Shown: in pieces, positions 43,761-53,822 of the stretch
Numbering within the stretch: position 1 is the first letter of the stretch
Layout: each line of letters opens with the position of its first letter
From: Lentibacillus juripiscarius JCM 12147
GTDB lineage: Bacteria; Bacillota; Bacilli; Bacillales_D; Amphibacillaceae
Assembly (NCBI GenBank): GCA_001311805.1
Contig: BBCA01000010.1
Location: 11,905 to 75,904 of the forward strand
DNA length: 64,000 nt
Reading direction: 5' to 3'
Translations under genes and position numbers: made by a program
Notes under the pieces: generated by a model
What the model was told of the DNA's origin: nothing
The model's input: the letters and a program-made list of their open reading frames with translations, nothing else
Database searches by the model: none

Positions 43761-43780
43761 TAGCAAATTTCATGCCAAAA
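43761..43780 (-). promoter_or_regulatory. Sigma-54 (-24/-12) promoter
   Basis: Read on the minus strand the bases are TTTTGGCATGAAATTTGCTA, matching TGGCAC-N5-TTGCT with the invariant GG and GC separated by 10 bases. It points toward the asparaginase gene 120 bp away. A divergent sigma-54 activator gene starts about 185 bp to the other side, so the expected pair of promoter and activator is present. Confidence 0.8.
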
Positions 43781-43964
43781 TGACCGGATAACTCTAAATA
43801 GAATTGATGTACTGTTAAATGGGGATTTAATGGAAAGCAAGTCAATTATTCTAATGATTTTGTTATTTTTTCATGCATTATTGCAATGCTATATTCCAAT
43901 TGCATGAAAGTGTGGAAAAGTTTATAATAATTATATCGAAATCTATAGTCAGGGGCGATTACAA

Positions 43965-45446
43965 TTGAAGCAAGCTTCCTCTCATATATCAGATAGAATG
44001 CCCTCATTAAATAACCAATTAAAGCAAGAAGTTGAACTATATCAAACGGCAATTGATGATTTACAGGCAATCTTTGATAATTCATATGATGTGCTTTATG
44101 TTGCTGACGGGAAAGGAAAAACGTTGCGTGTCAGTTCGGCTTGCCAGGTATTATGGGGTGAAGAACCTGAGGACTTAATTGGAAAATCAGTCTATGAACT
44201 TGAGGAAAAGGGAATTTTTCAGCCATCTGCTACTCGGATTGCGCTTGAACAGGGGAAAAAGGTTCACATTATCCAACGTACAAAGGAAGGCCGGACTTTA
44301 ATGGTTGTCAGTACGCCCATTCGTGACTCGGAAGACAATATAACACGTGTTGTCAATGCTTCCCGGGATATGACAGAATCTCATAAACTGGAAGAAGAGT
44401 TAAATGAGATGAAAATGTTGATAGATGGCTATCGCAACCAGCTATCCAGGCCTGGAACAAATAGCCAAGATAAACTTATTTATCGAAGCAGGTCGATGAA
44501 TGACATTATTTCAATTCTACCTCGGCTTGGTACGGTTGATTCAACAGTTCTGATTACAGGTGATTCGGGTGTTGGAAAAGAGGTTGTGGCAAATTATATT
44601 CATGAAAATAGTCCAGGAGACGATAATCCATTTATTAAAATAAATTGTGCGTCGATTCCCGAAGCATTATTGGAAAGTGAACTTTTGGCTATGAGCAAGG
44701 TGCGTTTACTGGGGCCGGTAAAAAAGGAAAAGCAGGACTTTTTGAATTAGCGAATGAAGGAACACTTTTTCTTGATGAAATTGGGGATATGCCGTTACAA
44801 CTGCAAGGCAAGCTATTGCGTGTATTGCAGGAGGGCGAATTTATGCGAATTGGTGGACAAAACCCATACACGTAAAAGTCCGAATTATCGCGGCTACGAA
44901 TCAGAACTTGGAAGAGAAAATAAAGGAAAACTTGTTTAGAAGGGATTTATTTTATCGGCTCAACGTTATTCCTATTGACATACCGCCTTTACGTGATCGG
45001 AAAGAAGATATATTTCCACTTATTCAACATTTTTTGGAAGGGTTTTCATCAAAGTTTAATATGAAAAAAGTTTTATCTCAAGATGTTATTAACCTTTTAG
45101 AGGAATACTCATGGCCTGGTAACGTACGTGAATTAAAAATATTGTTGAGCGAATAGTTGTTATTTCTAATTCACAGGAAATTAACCTGGAAACTATTCCT
45201 AGTTATATTAAGGATTCTTTTGTTAAACAGAAGAAATCCCCTCTCATTTTCCATGAGGATAGGGGTTCGAATGGTAGCGAAAGCATTATTCCGTTAAAGG
45301 AAGCGGTCATGCAGACAGAAAGTCACTTTATTCAAAGAGCAGCCCGGCAATGTTCCAATCTAACACAGATGGCACAACTATTAGGTGTGAATCAATCGAC
45401 CGTATCCCGTAAAATGCAGAAATATGGTTTGTTGGATAAGGAGTAA
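43965..45446 (+). CDS. Sigma-54-dependent transcriptional activator (PAS, AAA+, Fis-type HTH)
   Basis: This enhancer-binding protein opens sigma-54 promoters with ATP. It starts at TTG 43965 after AGGGGCGA. A PAS sensor domain ([20 protein letters not shown], about residues 30-140) is followed by the AAA+ domain ([19 protein letters not shown] as Walker [30 protein letters not shown] with [19 protein letters not shown] as Walker [19 protein letters not shown]). The C-terminus has a Fis-like helix-turn-helix ([21 protein letters not shown]). Frame breaks lie near 44690, 44865 and 45140. No phosphoacceptor domain is present, so the PAS domain probably senses a ligand. It likely drives the divergent asparaginase cluster. 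Confidence 0.87.
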
Positions 45447-45550
45447 TCGTTGTCCATTCCGTGATTTCAAATTATGCTATTTAAGGGGAGTCGAACAGGT
45501 GAAGGAGTTCTTTTATTGTATATTTCACGGAAAATACGGACTGAAGTTTG

Positions 45551-45588
45551 CTGATAGTGGAATTTTGCTAGCAGAATTCCACTATCAG
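45551..45588. terminator. 18-bp stem hairpin downstream of the activator gene
   Basis: CTGATAGTGGAATTTTGC pairs with GCAGAATTCCACTATCAG with one wobble and a 2-base loop. It is about 100 bp past the activator stop and may end its transcript; there is no long T-tract. Confidence 0.55.
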
Positions 45589-45689
45589 AGTATTCCTTTC
45601 TGGTTTTTGGGTTTTATCTTTAATCTAGTGCTAAAATATATTTGGTCGCCAAAAGAATTTATTGAATGCCACTTCCTTATTGAATTCTA

Positions 45690-46290
45690 TACCGTTTCTT
45701 TTGTATTAGATTGTATATGTCATGCCAGGGTTTTATTCTCTCAAATGCGGAACTTGCTGCAAGTACATCTTCATCTGCGTATCTCTTTCCGATAATTTGC
45801 ATTCCACTGGTAGTTTACTATCACTCAATTCTTGTTGTGAACGATTGATCCCTAAATCAACCTTCTCGACATGAGCACCCATATCTTCAAAAGCTTTTGC
45901 AGAATTTGTTATAACGTTCTTAACCTCTTGATCTACAGGAAAGACATCAAAGTTAGGACTGTAAGCAATTTTCCACCCTTTTATTGAGCGCCCCAGTGCC
46001 CTACTAAAATCATAATCCGTATCAAGACTAAAAGGATCTCTCGGATGATAGCCACTTAATGCATTTAATCCAATAGCCGCATCCTCAACATTTCTTGTTA
46101 ATGTTCCTTCAAATAGAAAAATGTTGCCGGCACCGAATGCATTAGGGCGGGATACGAAAGGAACTCTGCCAAAAGAAGCCTTATAGCATATAATCCACAC
46201 CACGATGCAGGGATTCGGATGAACCGCCCCCATCAGTTCCAACTCGATGTGCTCCCATCCCTATGCCACCAGGAAGTGAAAAAACAGCAA
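45690..46290 (-). pseudogene. Amidase signature protein, truncated with internal deletion
   Basis: The strand encodes TDGGGSS-like amidase text, then FGRVPFVSRPNAFGAGN, a central AS-family block (TLTRNVEDAAIGLNALSGYH, IAYSPNFDVFPVDQEVKN), and then jumps to the C-terminal end (GMQIIGKRYADEDVLAASSA, then FERIKPWHD). The N-terminal third with the catalytic Lys and about 150 central-to-C-terminal residues are missing, beyond what single-base errors explain. It is one of four amidase genes or fragments in this window. Confidence 0.75.
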
Positions 46291-46462
46291 ACACGCCTAT
46301 GTGGAGTACTGTGCTAGGTACTTTAGCAATTCATGATTGAAAGGAAGGCTTGAAAAGGTATGTTTAAGGGGGTGTTTTAGCATTTTAGGTTTAAATTCAT
46401 TGCTATTTAGGGTAAAATGTATTTATTAAGGTCGGAAGGTATATTTAAAGGAGGGAATGGTA

Positions 46463-47661
46463 TTGGGGAAACTTCGCTCAAATGATGTATTCAAACCGGG
46501 ATCATTTCCTAAATACACATACGTTTCCAGGATGTCTGCGGGTTTTAACTTCACGTACGAATTACGTTTAACACAAGCCATGAATACTCCCGGATATCTG
46601 ACATCTATTATTGGACCATCGAAAACGGGGAAGACGGTCTTATCTGAAAAAGTAATTGGAATAGAAAACATTGTATCATTAACAGGCAGCGATTTTAAAG
46701 ATGGAATGGAATTTTGGTCAATTGTCGCAAATAAGGTAGGTTTATCCCTTGAAGGAGAATACTCAGAAACGGCTTCACTGAAAGGCACAGATACCAATCC
46801 TGAGGATAAATCGGTCTCTACTAAAGAAAGGTTTGTCTCAAGTAAAGATAAAGTCATTCAGCACTTTGAGGAAAATAACCTTGTATTAGTTATCGATGAT
46901 TTTCATTATGCGCCTGAAAAATTACAGTTAGATATAGCTTATCAGCTGAAAGATGTCATTAGAAGAGAGTTTAAAGCAGTAGTCATATCCCTCCCCCATA
47001 GGGCAGATGATGCAATTAGAAAAAATCCTGATTTGAGTGGCAGGTTAAACTTAATTAATATTGAACCTTGGCAAGAAAACGATTTAAAAGAAATTGCTGT
47101 TACCGGTTATGGACAGCTTGGAATTGAAATAAGTGATCAGTTTGCATCCAGAATGGCTTTAGAAAGTCTAACATCGCCTCAATTAATGCAGTCAATATGC
47201 TTGAATCTGGCTATTATTTTAAAGACTGATGAAGAAGACATAAAGAAAATAAACGATCAGAAAAAATTAGAGGAATGTTTCCGTTTCACTACCAGTAATT
47301 TACCATATCAAGAAGTAGTGAAAAAATTAATGGCTGGACCGCCAACAAGAGGACAAAGAAGGAAAAAATACCAGTTGGAAAGTGGAAATGAAGAGGATAT
47401 ATACTATCTTTATTAAAAGCAATTGCTCTGGACCCGCCCGTTGTCAGAATTTCCTTGGACGAAATGAAAGAAAGAATTGATCGACTAACAACCGGCTCAA
47501 AAGAGAAAATTGAGAGAGCCAAAATTAGGGATACGCTTCAAAAAATACATGATATTATGCTTGCCAATGGACAGATTTATCAAGTTTTTGAATGGAAAGA
47601 CAATCAAATATATATTCTTGACCCCCTATTCCTGTTTTACCTTAGATGGGGTACGTATTAA
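46463..47661 (+). CDS. P-loop ATPase (STAND/AAA-like), first gene of a predicted defence pair
   Basis: About 400 residues. TTG 46463 is favoured because AGGAGGG is 8 bases upstream; ATG 46457 is too close. Walker A is SIIGPSKTGKTVLSEKV, Walker B is LVLVIDDFHYAPEKLQ, and AVVISLPHRADD follows as a likely sensor strand. After a frame break near 47400 the protein continues to LQKIHDIMLANGQIYQVFEW and IYILDPLFLFYLRW, a winged-helix end typical of STAND/MNS-clade ATPases. No transmembrane segment or known sensor repeat is present. The nuclease gene starts 15 bp downstream, so they are one operon. The ATPase presumably senses or remodels and the nuclease acts; the trigger is unknown. Confidence 0.72.
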
Positions 47662-47675
47662 TTAGAGGGGGGATT

Positions 47676-48520
47676 TTGGCTAAAGTTACATTAAAAAAGG
47701 ATACAAATACGGCCGTGCAGGAAATAAGCCATAAGTTAGATGATTTAGATAAATTAATAGATATATATGGGAAAAAGAAAGAAATCCTGACTGAATTTGA
47801 AAATTGGAGAAACGATGTCAAGAGGACGTTGGACGGAAATTTTTTATGACCAATCGATAAGCAGAGATTTTCTGATTGAAACAAAAGTACTTCCGAATAA
47901 ATTTTCGGATACTGAAAATGTGAAGAAAATCGATGAAGCATTATATAAGGGAAAGAGTTATTTGAGGAATCTGAACACTGACATTCAATTGGATAAATAT
48001 TTACCGCGGGTCAATCATGATTCAATAGAAAAAACAACAGCTGTAGCAATTATTAGAAAGATACTACGAAACTTTTTATAAACATATTAAAGCCATGTAT
48101 CAAGATGAGGTTCATGGTAACGGTAAAATTAAAAAGGAAGATCTTGATAAGATTAAAATTGGCAACGAATACGATGTTCAGCGCATATTGTACTCCCTGA
48201 TTCGGCCAATATTTCCAAATGCCAGGTTAGAGGTTGCAGATGACGCTGGTTACAATTCAGTGCGTTATGATATTGCCCTACATGAATACGGAATTGTAAT
48301 AGAGGTTAAATGTACACGGCCAACCATGACTGAACGTAAGCTGACGGAGGAATTAGGTGCGGATTCTTTTCATTACAAAGCCGATCACCTATTTTTGTTT
48401 ATTTTTGATAAAGAGAAGTTAATAGAAAACCCCGATGTTTTCGCAAAGTCATTTCAGAGGCAAAAAGCGGATTTTGGGAAAGAACTCGAAACAGTTGTGG
48501 TTCAAGAGATTACATTCTGA
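47676..48520 (+). CDS. Predicted PD-(D/E)xK nuclease of DpnII/MboI type
   Basis: About 280 residues with frame breaks near 47840 and 48070. The start TTG 47676 follows AGAGGGGGGA. The N-terminal part is helical (AVQEISHKLDDLDKLIDIYG). The C-terminal domain has the nuclease core RYDIALHEYGIVIEVKCTRP, with Asp and ExK residues placed as in PD-(D/E)xK enzymes, then ERKLTEELGADSFHYK and LFLFIFDKEKLIENP. This pattern matches restriction-endonuclease-like domains of the DpnII/MboI group found as effectors in conflict systems. No methyltransferase is adjacent, so it is not a classical restriction-modification system. It is paired with the upstream ATPase. Confidence 0.72.
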
Positions 48521-48570
48521 TTTGGTTCTATGTTTTGTGCATGTCACCATCCGAGTTATAGACCATTAGA

Positions 48571-48613
48571 AAGGCCATGAAATTGGTAATAAACAATTTC
48601 ACGGCCCTTTTTG
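48571..48613 (+). terminator. Hairpin terminator of the ATPase-nuclease operon
   Basis: AAAGGCCATGAAATTG pairs with CAATTTCACGGCCCTTTTT with one mismatch, ending in a T-run. Confidence 0.75.
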
Positions 48614-48693
48614 AGCAGTTAAGTAATAGTCCAGCTTAGCGTTGTAAAGTTACTTTGTTAGCCATGACATATTCTACAAACAATACCTAATAA

Positions 48694-49340
48694 TTAAATT
48701 TCCGGCCAGTGATGTGCCCATGGTTTAGCTGTCTCAAAAGCTGCAGAAGAACGCAGAACTGTTGCATCATTGAGATGGCGACCAACTATTTGTAATCCTA
48801 TCGGTAGTCCGTCTTCCGTCCAGCCCGCTGGAACGTTTGAAGCTGGTTGGCCTGTCATATTAAACGGAAAAACAAACGATAACCAATGTGATTCAGAAAC
48901 ATTTTTTCCATCTATCTGTGTTGGACCATTAATACCTACTTCGAATGGTGGAACTGCTAATGTTGGCGTTAATAGAAGGTCATAATTTTCCATGAATTTT
49001 CTCATTTTTATATTTACTTCTTGCCGGAGCATGTGTGCATTTGTTAGTTGTTTTGCAGTCCACTCGATATTAATAAAATCTTTCGTTGTTGGTCCCAAGA
49101 TGTTCTCATTATTCTTCATAGCTTCCCTTAGTCCAGCTAAATCTGTATCGCGGGCAACGAGCGTCCAAAATTCTTCCCCTGTCACTTTAAAACCGGGATT
49201 TACTTCTTCTACATGGCATCCAAGCTGCTCAAAGACTTTAACTGCTTCTTCTGTGATTTTTCTTACCTGTGGATCAACAGCGGCATGGCCTAGATCTGGG
49301 CTCCAGGCAATTTTAAGTCCTTTAATATCTTGATTCTTAA
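48694..49340 (-). pseudogene. Amidase signature protein, C-terminal half only
   Basis: The open frame covers IKGLKIAWSPDLGHAAVDPQ, then VFEQLGCHVEEVNPGF, then MENYDLLLTPTLAVPPFEVG, NMTGQPASNVPAGWTEDGLP and IGLQIVGRHLNDATVLRSSA, the standard C-terminal half of AS-family amidases. The N-terminal half with the Ser-cisSer-Lys triad is missing; homology stops at about 49340 and unrelated AT-rich sequence follows. It is not a continuation of the amidase fragment at 45690, since both contain the KIAWSP/KIAYSP block. Confidence 0.78.
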
Positions 49341-49648
49341 TAATAACAAAAAAAGTTCCTTCATCCTGCGCTTTGTTCAATAAAATGGAAACCCACAAAT
49401 AGCAACTTATTATCTGAATATAATGGACTAATAAATATTGGTAATTTTGGCATGTTGTTGCCATTATCATCCAGTGCTATTATATTTATAAGGACTCATC
49501 CCCTATCAAATCAAACCATCTAACACTTATTTTCTTTAAAACGACCCACATTCTCAAAGAAGAAATGAAAACATGGGGGCTTGTTCTCGTTACTGGTATT
49601 CTATTTCGAAGACTTTTTAAAAATTTTAAAAGCACAAGGAGGAAGAAA

Positions 49649-50940
49649 ATGAGTAACAGAAAAAGAGTTTGGTTTGAAGAAGCCGGTCGTAGGTTAGATC
49701 CAGGTTTAGTAGAACAATTAAGGATGAAACGAAAAGAGGATCCTTACGAGACAAGTAAAGAAAGACTGCCAGTAATTGTATATTATTCAAAAGACTCCGA
49801 TGACAACAAGAAGAAGGACCTGTTTACAGCTTGCCAAGCAGATAATAACAGCAAGCTAGACAAAGACATTGGTCGAATGGCTTCTAGAGGAAATTTAACC
49901 CCACAAATGATCAAGCAAATTAAAGACCATGAATCTGTTGATCGTATCTTTTATGACCGTCCAGTAACCGCCCTGCTTGATGTCGCAAGTAGACAAATTG
50001 GTTCCGTTGAACTCCAGGAAAGCGCTGGTTTAACGGGTAAAGACGTCACCATATCTGTTATTGATTCAGGTGTCCACCCTCATAGTGACCTCACTGAGAC
50101 AAGCAATCGAATTGTTGCGTTTAAAGATTTTATAAATGATGAAGAAAAACCTTATGATGATAATGGACATGGCACCCATTGCGCTGGTGATGCAGCTGGT
50201 AACGGCCAACAATCTGATGGACTGTATATTGGCCCTGCACCTGAAGCATCTATTGTAGGTGTAAAGGTTCTTGATGAAAATGGAAGTGGAAGATTATCTA
50301 CTATCATTGAAGGCATCGAGTGGTCTATAAGTAATAAAGATGAATACAATATTCGAATCATCTCTCTATCATTAGGAGCCCAGGCGTTTGAATCCTTTCG
50401 AGATGATCCACTATCCATTTCAGTAGAGGAAGCTTGGCATAAAGGTATAGTTGTTTGTGCTGCTGCAGGAAATAGCGGCCCTGAACAAACAACGATAAGT
50501 ACTCCTGCCATTAACCCTTTCATTATCACAGTTGGATCTACAATGGATCAAAATACAAAAGAACGTTCAGATGATCATATTGCTGAATACTCAAGCAGAG
50601 GCCCAACAGTAGACTCTTTTGTTAAGCCGGACATTTATGCACCAGGTACAGATATTATTTCATTGTTAGCGCCAGATTCTGCGCTGGAACAAGAGCTGCC
50701 AGAGCAGGTCGTGGATGAAAACTATTTACAGTTATCTGGAACATCCATGGCAACTCCTATCTGTGCCGGGGTAGTTGCACAAATGTTAGAAGCAAATCCT
50801 AACTTAAGTCCAAATGATATTAAAAGTATTTTAAAGTCTACTTCAGAGCCAGTACTCAACGACGTTGGGGATATATTGAAGCGGGAAGTGCAGTGGAGAT
50901 GGCGACCAATTATACCGGTTATCAAAAAGCTGCTAAATAA
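49649..50940 (+). CDS. aprX: Subtilisin-like serine protease, AprX type
   Basis: This S8 peptidase lacks a signal peptide and is probably cytoplasmic. ATG 49649 has AGGAGGA 7 bases upstream; the longer frame from 49565 has no ribosome site. The catalytic triad is DVTISVIDSGVHPHSDL (Asp), DDNGHGTHCAGDAAGNG (His) and LQLSGTSMATPICAGVVAQ (Ser), with the oxyanion Asn in VVCAAAGNSGPEQ. Order and wording (GPAPEASIVGVKVLDENGSG) match B. subtilis AprX closely as I recall it. A break near 50875 restores the normal end (EMATNYTGYQKAAK). A hairpin follows, then an endonuclease gene. Confidence 0.85.
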
Positions 50941-50987
50941 GGTGTCGCTGTTGAATTCCGAACTGCACCGGCTGCGTCATTAGAAGT

Positions 50988-51026
50988 AAGGGACATCAAA
51001 AGTTAAAGTTTGGGTGTCCCTTATTA
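50988..51026 (+). terminator. Hairpin after the aprX-like gene
   Basis: AAGGGACA and TGTCCCTT pair around a 19-base loop, followed by ATTAATTA. It may only partly block transcription into the endonuclease gene 40 bp later. Confidence 0.5.
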
Positions 51027-51065
51027 ATTAGGCTGTACTTTTAATTAATCGAAGGAGGAATGAAT

Positions 51066-51999
51066 ATGAATTTATTCCCTCAAAAAGGAGAAGATGATCC
51101 CCGTAACCACCGACCGTCAGCGTATCAATACCATTCTTTCTCAGCTTAGAGAAACAAAAGCAACTATACAGAAAGACAAAAGAGAATATTATGATGAGGA
51201 AACAGATAAGCAAAAGATCGAGAAGTATTATAAAAACATCGATTTTGAAAACTCCGGTGATAACGAACTGATTCAGTCATTAAACCAGCTTCTCCGGGAA
51301 ACCCATACGAACAAGGTAAGTTACGACCCGAGTGAGTATGTTTACCCTTGGGTTGATCTACGCCCAGATGGTACTCTCACCAGTATTTACTCAGGTCAAA
51401 AGAGGGAAGCGGAAGAAGTGATTAAAGAGGATTATGCAATCTCTATAAAGCGAAAGGAAGAGATTGAAAAGATAACTGATAAAAATCAAAATCGAATAGA
51501 TCATAAACTGGATCAGATTGCAAAGGATTTCAAATATAACTGTGAACATTCTGTCCCCCAATCTTGGTTCAATGAACAAGAGCCAATGCGCGGCGATATC
51601 CATCATTTATTTACTTGTGACCCTGTCTGTAATTCTATAAGAAGCAATTATCCGTACCATGATTTTAGGGACTATAAACCGGAAGAAATGACATCGAAGC
51701 GAGTAGAGGAGCAGTGTGGAAAGGCAGATGAGGGACTATTTGAACCTGAAAATGCTAAAGGAACAGTCGCGAGAGCCATGTTGTATTTTTTAATTAGGTA
51801 TCCTGACGGGATTGAATCATCTTATAAGGAAGGTATCGATACGAAGTTATTATTAGATTGGCACCAGAACTTTCCACCTACCCTTTATGAAAAACATCGC
51901 AACCAGGCTATTTATGACATTCAAGGAAACCGAAACCCATTCATCGATTTTCCGTTGGTGCCTGTCACCACCCGAATCTTGTTGAATTATGTCGAATAA
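51066..51999 (+). CDS. Endonuclease I (EndA/NucM-like) family nuclease without signal peptide
   Basis: This His-metal finger nuclease family usually degrades DNA outside the cell. The core is FKYNCEHSVPQSWFNEQEPM, then GDIHHLFTCDPVCNSIRSNY and IYDIQGNRNPFIDFP, which are the family's metal-binding and C-terminal signatures. ATG 51066 follows AGGAGGAATGAAT but is out of frame with the body at a C-run near 51098; ATG 51094 is in frame but has a poorly spaced site. No secretion signal is seen. The last 14 codons after FIDFP are encoded by a REP-like repeat, so the native C-terminus has been replaced. Confidence 0.83.
51957..51996 (+). repeat. REP-like element, copy A
   Basis: Begins GGTGCCTGTCACCACCCG and ends ATTATGTCGAA. 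It lies inside the end of the endonuclease I gene and supplies its final codons and the context of its stop. Confidence 0.75.
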
Positions 52000-52290
52000 A
52001 GTTCTGTTTAAAGATGGCTGCTGGTATGTTGAAACTGGCGGCTTTTTTGTGATGTTTGGTTTTTTCGTGGATGAAAAAATTAACGTTTAGTCAAAATGGC
52101 ATTTTCCCCAGCTCTTTTGTTATTTTTGTATTTTATCTTAGTGGTATTTCGGCAAAATAGAATTTTTCACCGTTTTAGGCCCTTAAGAGGCAGTTTTGGT
52201 GAATATTATTTAGAACAAATGTTCTTGACTTTTGATAGAATATAGCTTATCTTATACCTAACCAATGACTAAAAAAAGGCGTGAGGGATG
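51997..52290 (+). repeat. Direct duplication, upstream copy (leader of comM-like gene)
   Basis: This stretch (AAGATGGCTGCTGGTATG, CACCGTTTTAGGCCCTTAAG, TTCTTGACTTTTGATAG) is repeated with small changes at 54564-54862. Each copy follows a REP-like element and ends at a comM-like start codon. TTGACT and TATCTT with 17-bp spacing near its end look like the comM promoter. Confidence 0.8.
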
Positions 52291-52966
52291 ATGGCTGTCA
52301 TTGTGTTGAGCATTAGCCTGAAAGGGATTGAACGGTATCAAGTTGATGTGGAGGTACAACTTTTGCCGGGCGATGGCGATTGGGATTATGAAAGAAGCGG
52401 GAGATATCAAGGATGCTATTCCGGATGATGCTGCTTTTCTGGGTGTTTTATCGCTGGATGGCACGATAAAACCGGCTTGATGGGATGCTTCCGGCAATCG
52501 TTGCTGCCAAAAAGAAGGAGTCAAGCTATTGTATTTGCCACCAATGCAGGATACGCCGTTCCCTCAAACAGATGGTATGGAGTTTTATTTTGTTGAAACA
52601 CTTCACGATGTCGTTGCCTCTTTTTCCGGTTAGCTTTCGTCGTTTGCGCTAACTTCTATGCCCTCCTCTGAAACAACCAGTCCTAAGCCAGTAACCTATG
52701 ACAAGGATTTTCAGCATATACTTAGCCATAAGCAAGCGAAAAGAGCGTTGGAGATTGCTGCTGCGGGAGGTCATAATGTATTAATGACAGGTCCTCCCGG
52801 GTGTGGAAAGAGCTTGCTGGCAGAACCATTTCTCTCGATTTTGCCTCTATTAAGCGAGACAAGTCAATTTGATGTCATGAGCATTTATCAGTTGGCTGGT
52901 ATGACGAATGAAAATTATCAAATCCCACCATTTCGGGATCCGCACCATTCCGCATCGGCTGTTTAG
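52291..52966 (+). pseudogene. comM/yifB-like Mg-chelatase-type ATPase, decayed copy 1
   Basis: The ATG at 52291 begins MAVIVLSISLKGIERYQ, the usual ComM N-terminus. The next part is scrambled and shortened. From 52658 the AAA region resumes (DFQHILSHKQAKRALEIAAA, then GGHNVLMTGPPGCGKSLLAE and FRDPHHSASAV). Everything after the sensor region, about half of the normal 500 residues, is absent. ComM proteins are branch-migration helicases aiding natural transformation, so this locus cannot supply that function. Confidence 0.8.
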
Positions 52967-53054
52967 CTAATTGGCGTATTTAACTTGGTCTCATTGGGAT
53001 GAAAATATGGTAGTATTTGGTTTACAAGGCTGGGGTTGAAAGGAATGCGACAAA

Positions 53055-53822
53055 ATGAAGAAATCGACCATATTATATATTTATTCCGGTTTATTTTTTA
53101 TATTATTTTTTGATTTATGGGTAGAGAATTCAGAACAGGCTAGTAATTTTTTTGGTATATGGATTAAACCGTTTATAGATGAACCTAAATTCTCCTTAGT
53201 ATGGTCTGTCCTTGCTATAGCTGCAATAGTTGTATTGTTTAAATATATATTAGATGCAAAAGAAGAAGAAAAAAAGGATTTAGAAAAAACATTAGAGTCT
53301 GAGATGGGGATTTTAATTATGGCCAATAAGGAGTTGGCTGGTTACAGGTTGCAAGATAATCTTATGAGTATTTTAAATAGGTTTGTTCAGCAAAATTCAT
53401 ACGTCAATGCTGCACAATGGTATCAATATATTGAAAATAATCACCAAGGTGAAACAAAGATTAAGCTGAACTTTCAATACGGCTCTGTAGCAGAAGAGGT
53501 TAATTTGAATGCTATTCAACAGCTATATTATTATTGCAATACCTCCACTTTGAGAAAGTTTAGAGAAGTAAAAAAGGCATACACGAACGGTGACGCTGAT
53601 CCATTAGTAGGCTTTATAATTGATGTCCATAATAGTATTGCTTATAAAAGTGAAGAATCACTTACTCAAGAAGATGCTATTTTGTGTTCATTAATGGTAC
53701 TATCCTTTGAAATACTTGAAAGAGACTTTGGTATAGTTTTTGAGGATTTTTCGGGTTCAAACGCAGACAAATTTCAAAGATTGATAGATGATAACCGAAC
53801 GGGAATTTTAGAGCAGCTCTGA
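53055..53822 (+). CDS. Uncharacterised membrane protein with coiled coil
   Basis: 255 residues of unknown family. Two hydrophobic segments (YIYSGLFFILFFDLWV and SLVWSVLAIAAIVVLFKYIL) are followed by a charged coiled coil (DAKEEEKKDLEKTLESEMGI) and a soluble domain of about 160 residues that includes VGFIIDVHNSIAYKSEES and MVLSFEILERDFGIVFEDF. The first helices place the soluble part in the cytoplasm if the N-terminus is inside. Its TGA overlaps the next start codon (TGATG). It heads a small cassette framed by the comM-leader duplication. A role in signalling or defence is speculation from context. Confidence 0.6.
   Translation: MKKSTILYIYSGLFFILFFDLWVENSEQASNFFGIWIKPFIDEPKFSLVWSVLAIAAIVVLFKYILDAKEEEKKDLEKTLESEMGILIMANKELAGYRLQDNLMSILNRFVQQNSYVNAAQWYQYIENNHQGETKIKLNFQYGSVAEEVNLNAIQQLYYYCNTSTLRKFREVKKAYTNGDADPLVGFIIDVHNSIAYKSEESLTQEDAILCSLMVLSFEILERDFGIVFEDFSGSNADKFQRLIDDNRTGILEQL

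Noticed and set aside
46426..46857. Minus-strand frame of 143 codons opposite the ATPase gene
   Set aside because: It is antisense to the Walker A region of a clearly coding gene.
49565..49648. N-terminal extension of the AprX-like protease starting at 49565
   Set aside because: No ribosome site at 49565, while ATG 49649 has AGGAGGA at ideal distance and gives the family's normal start.
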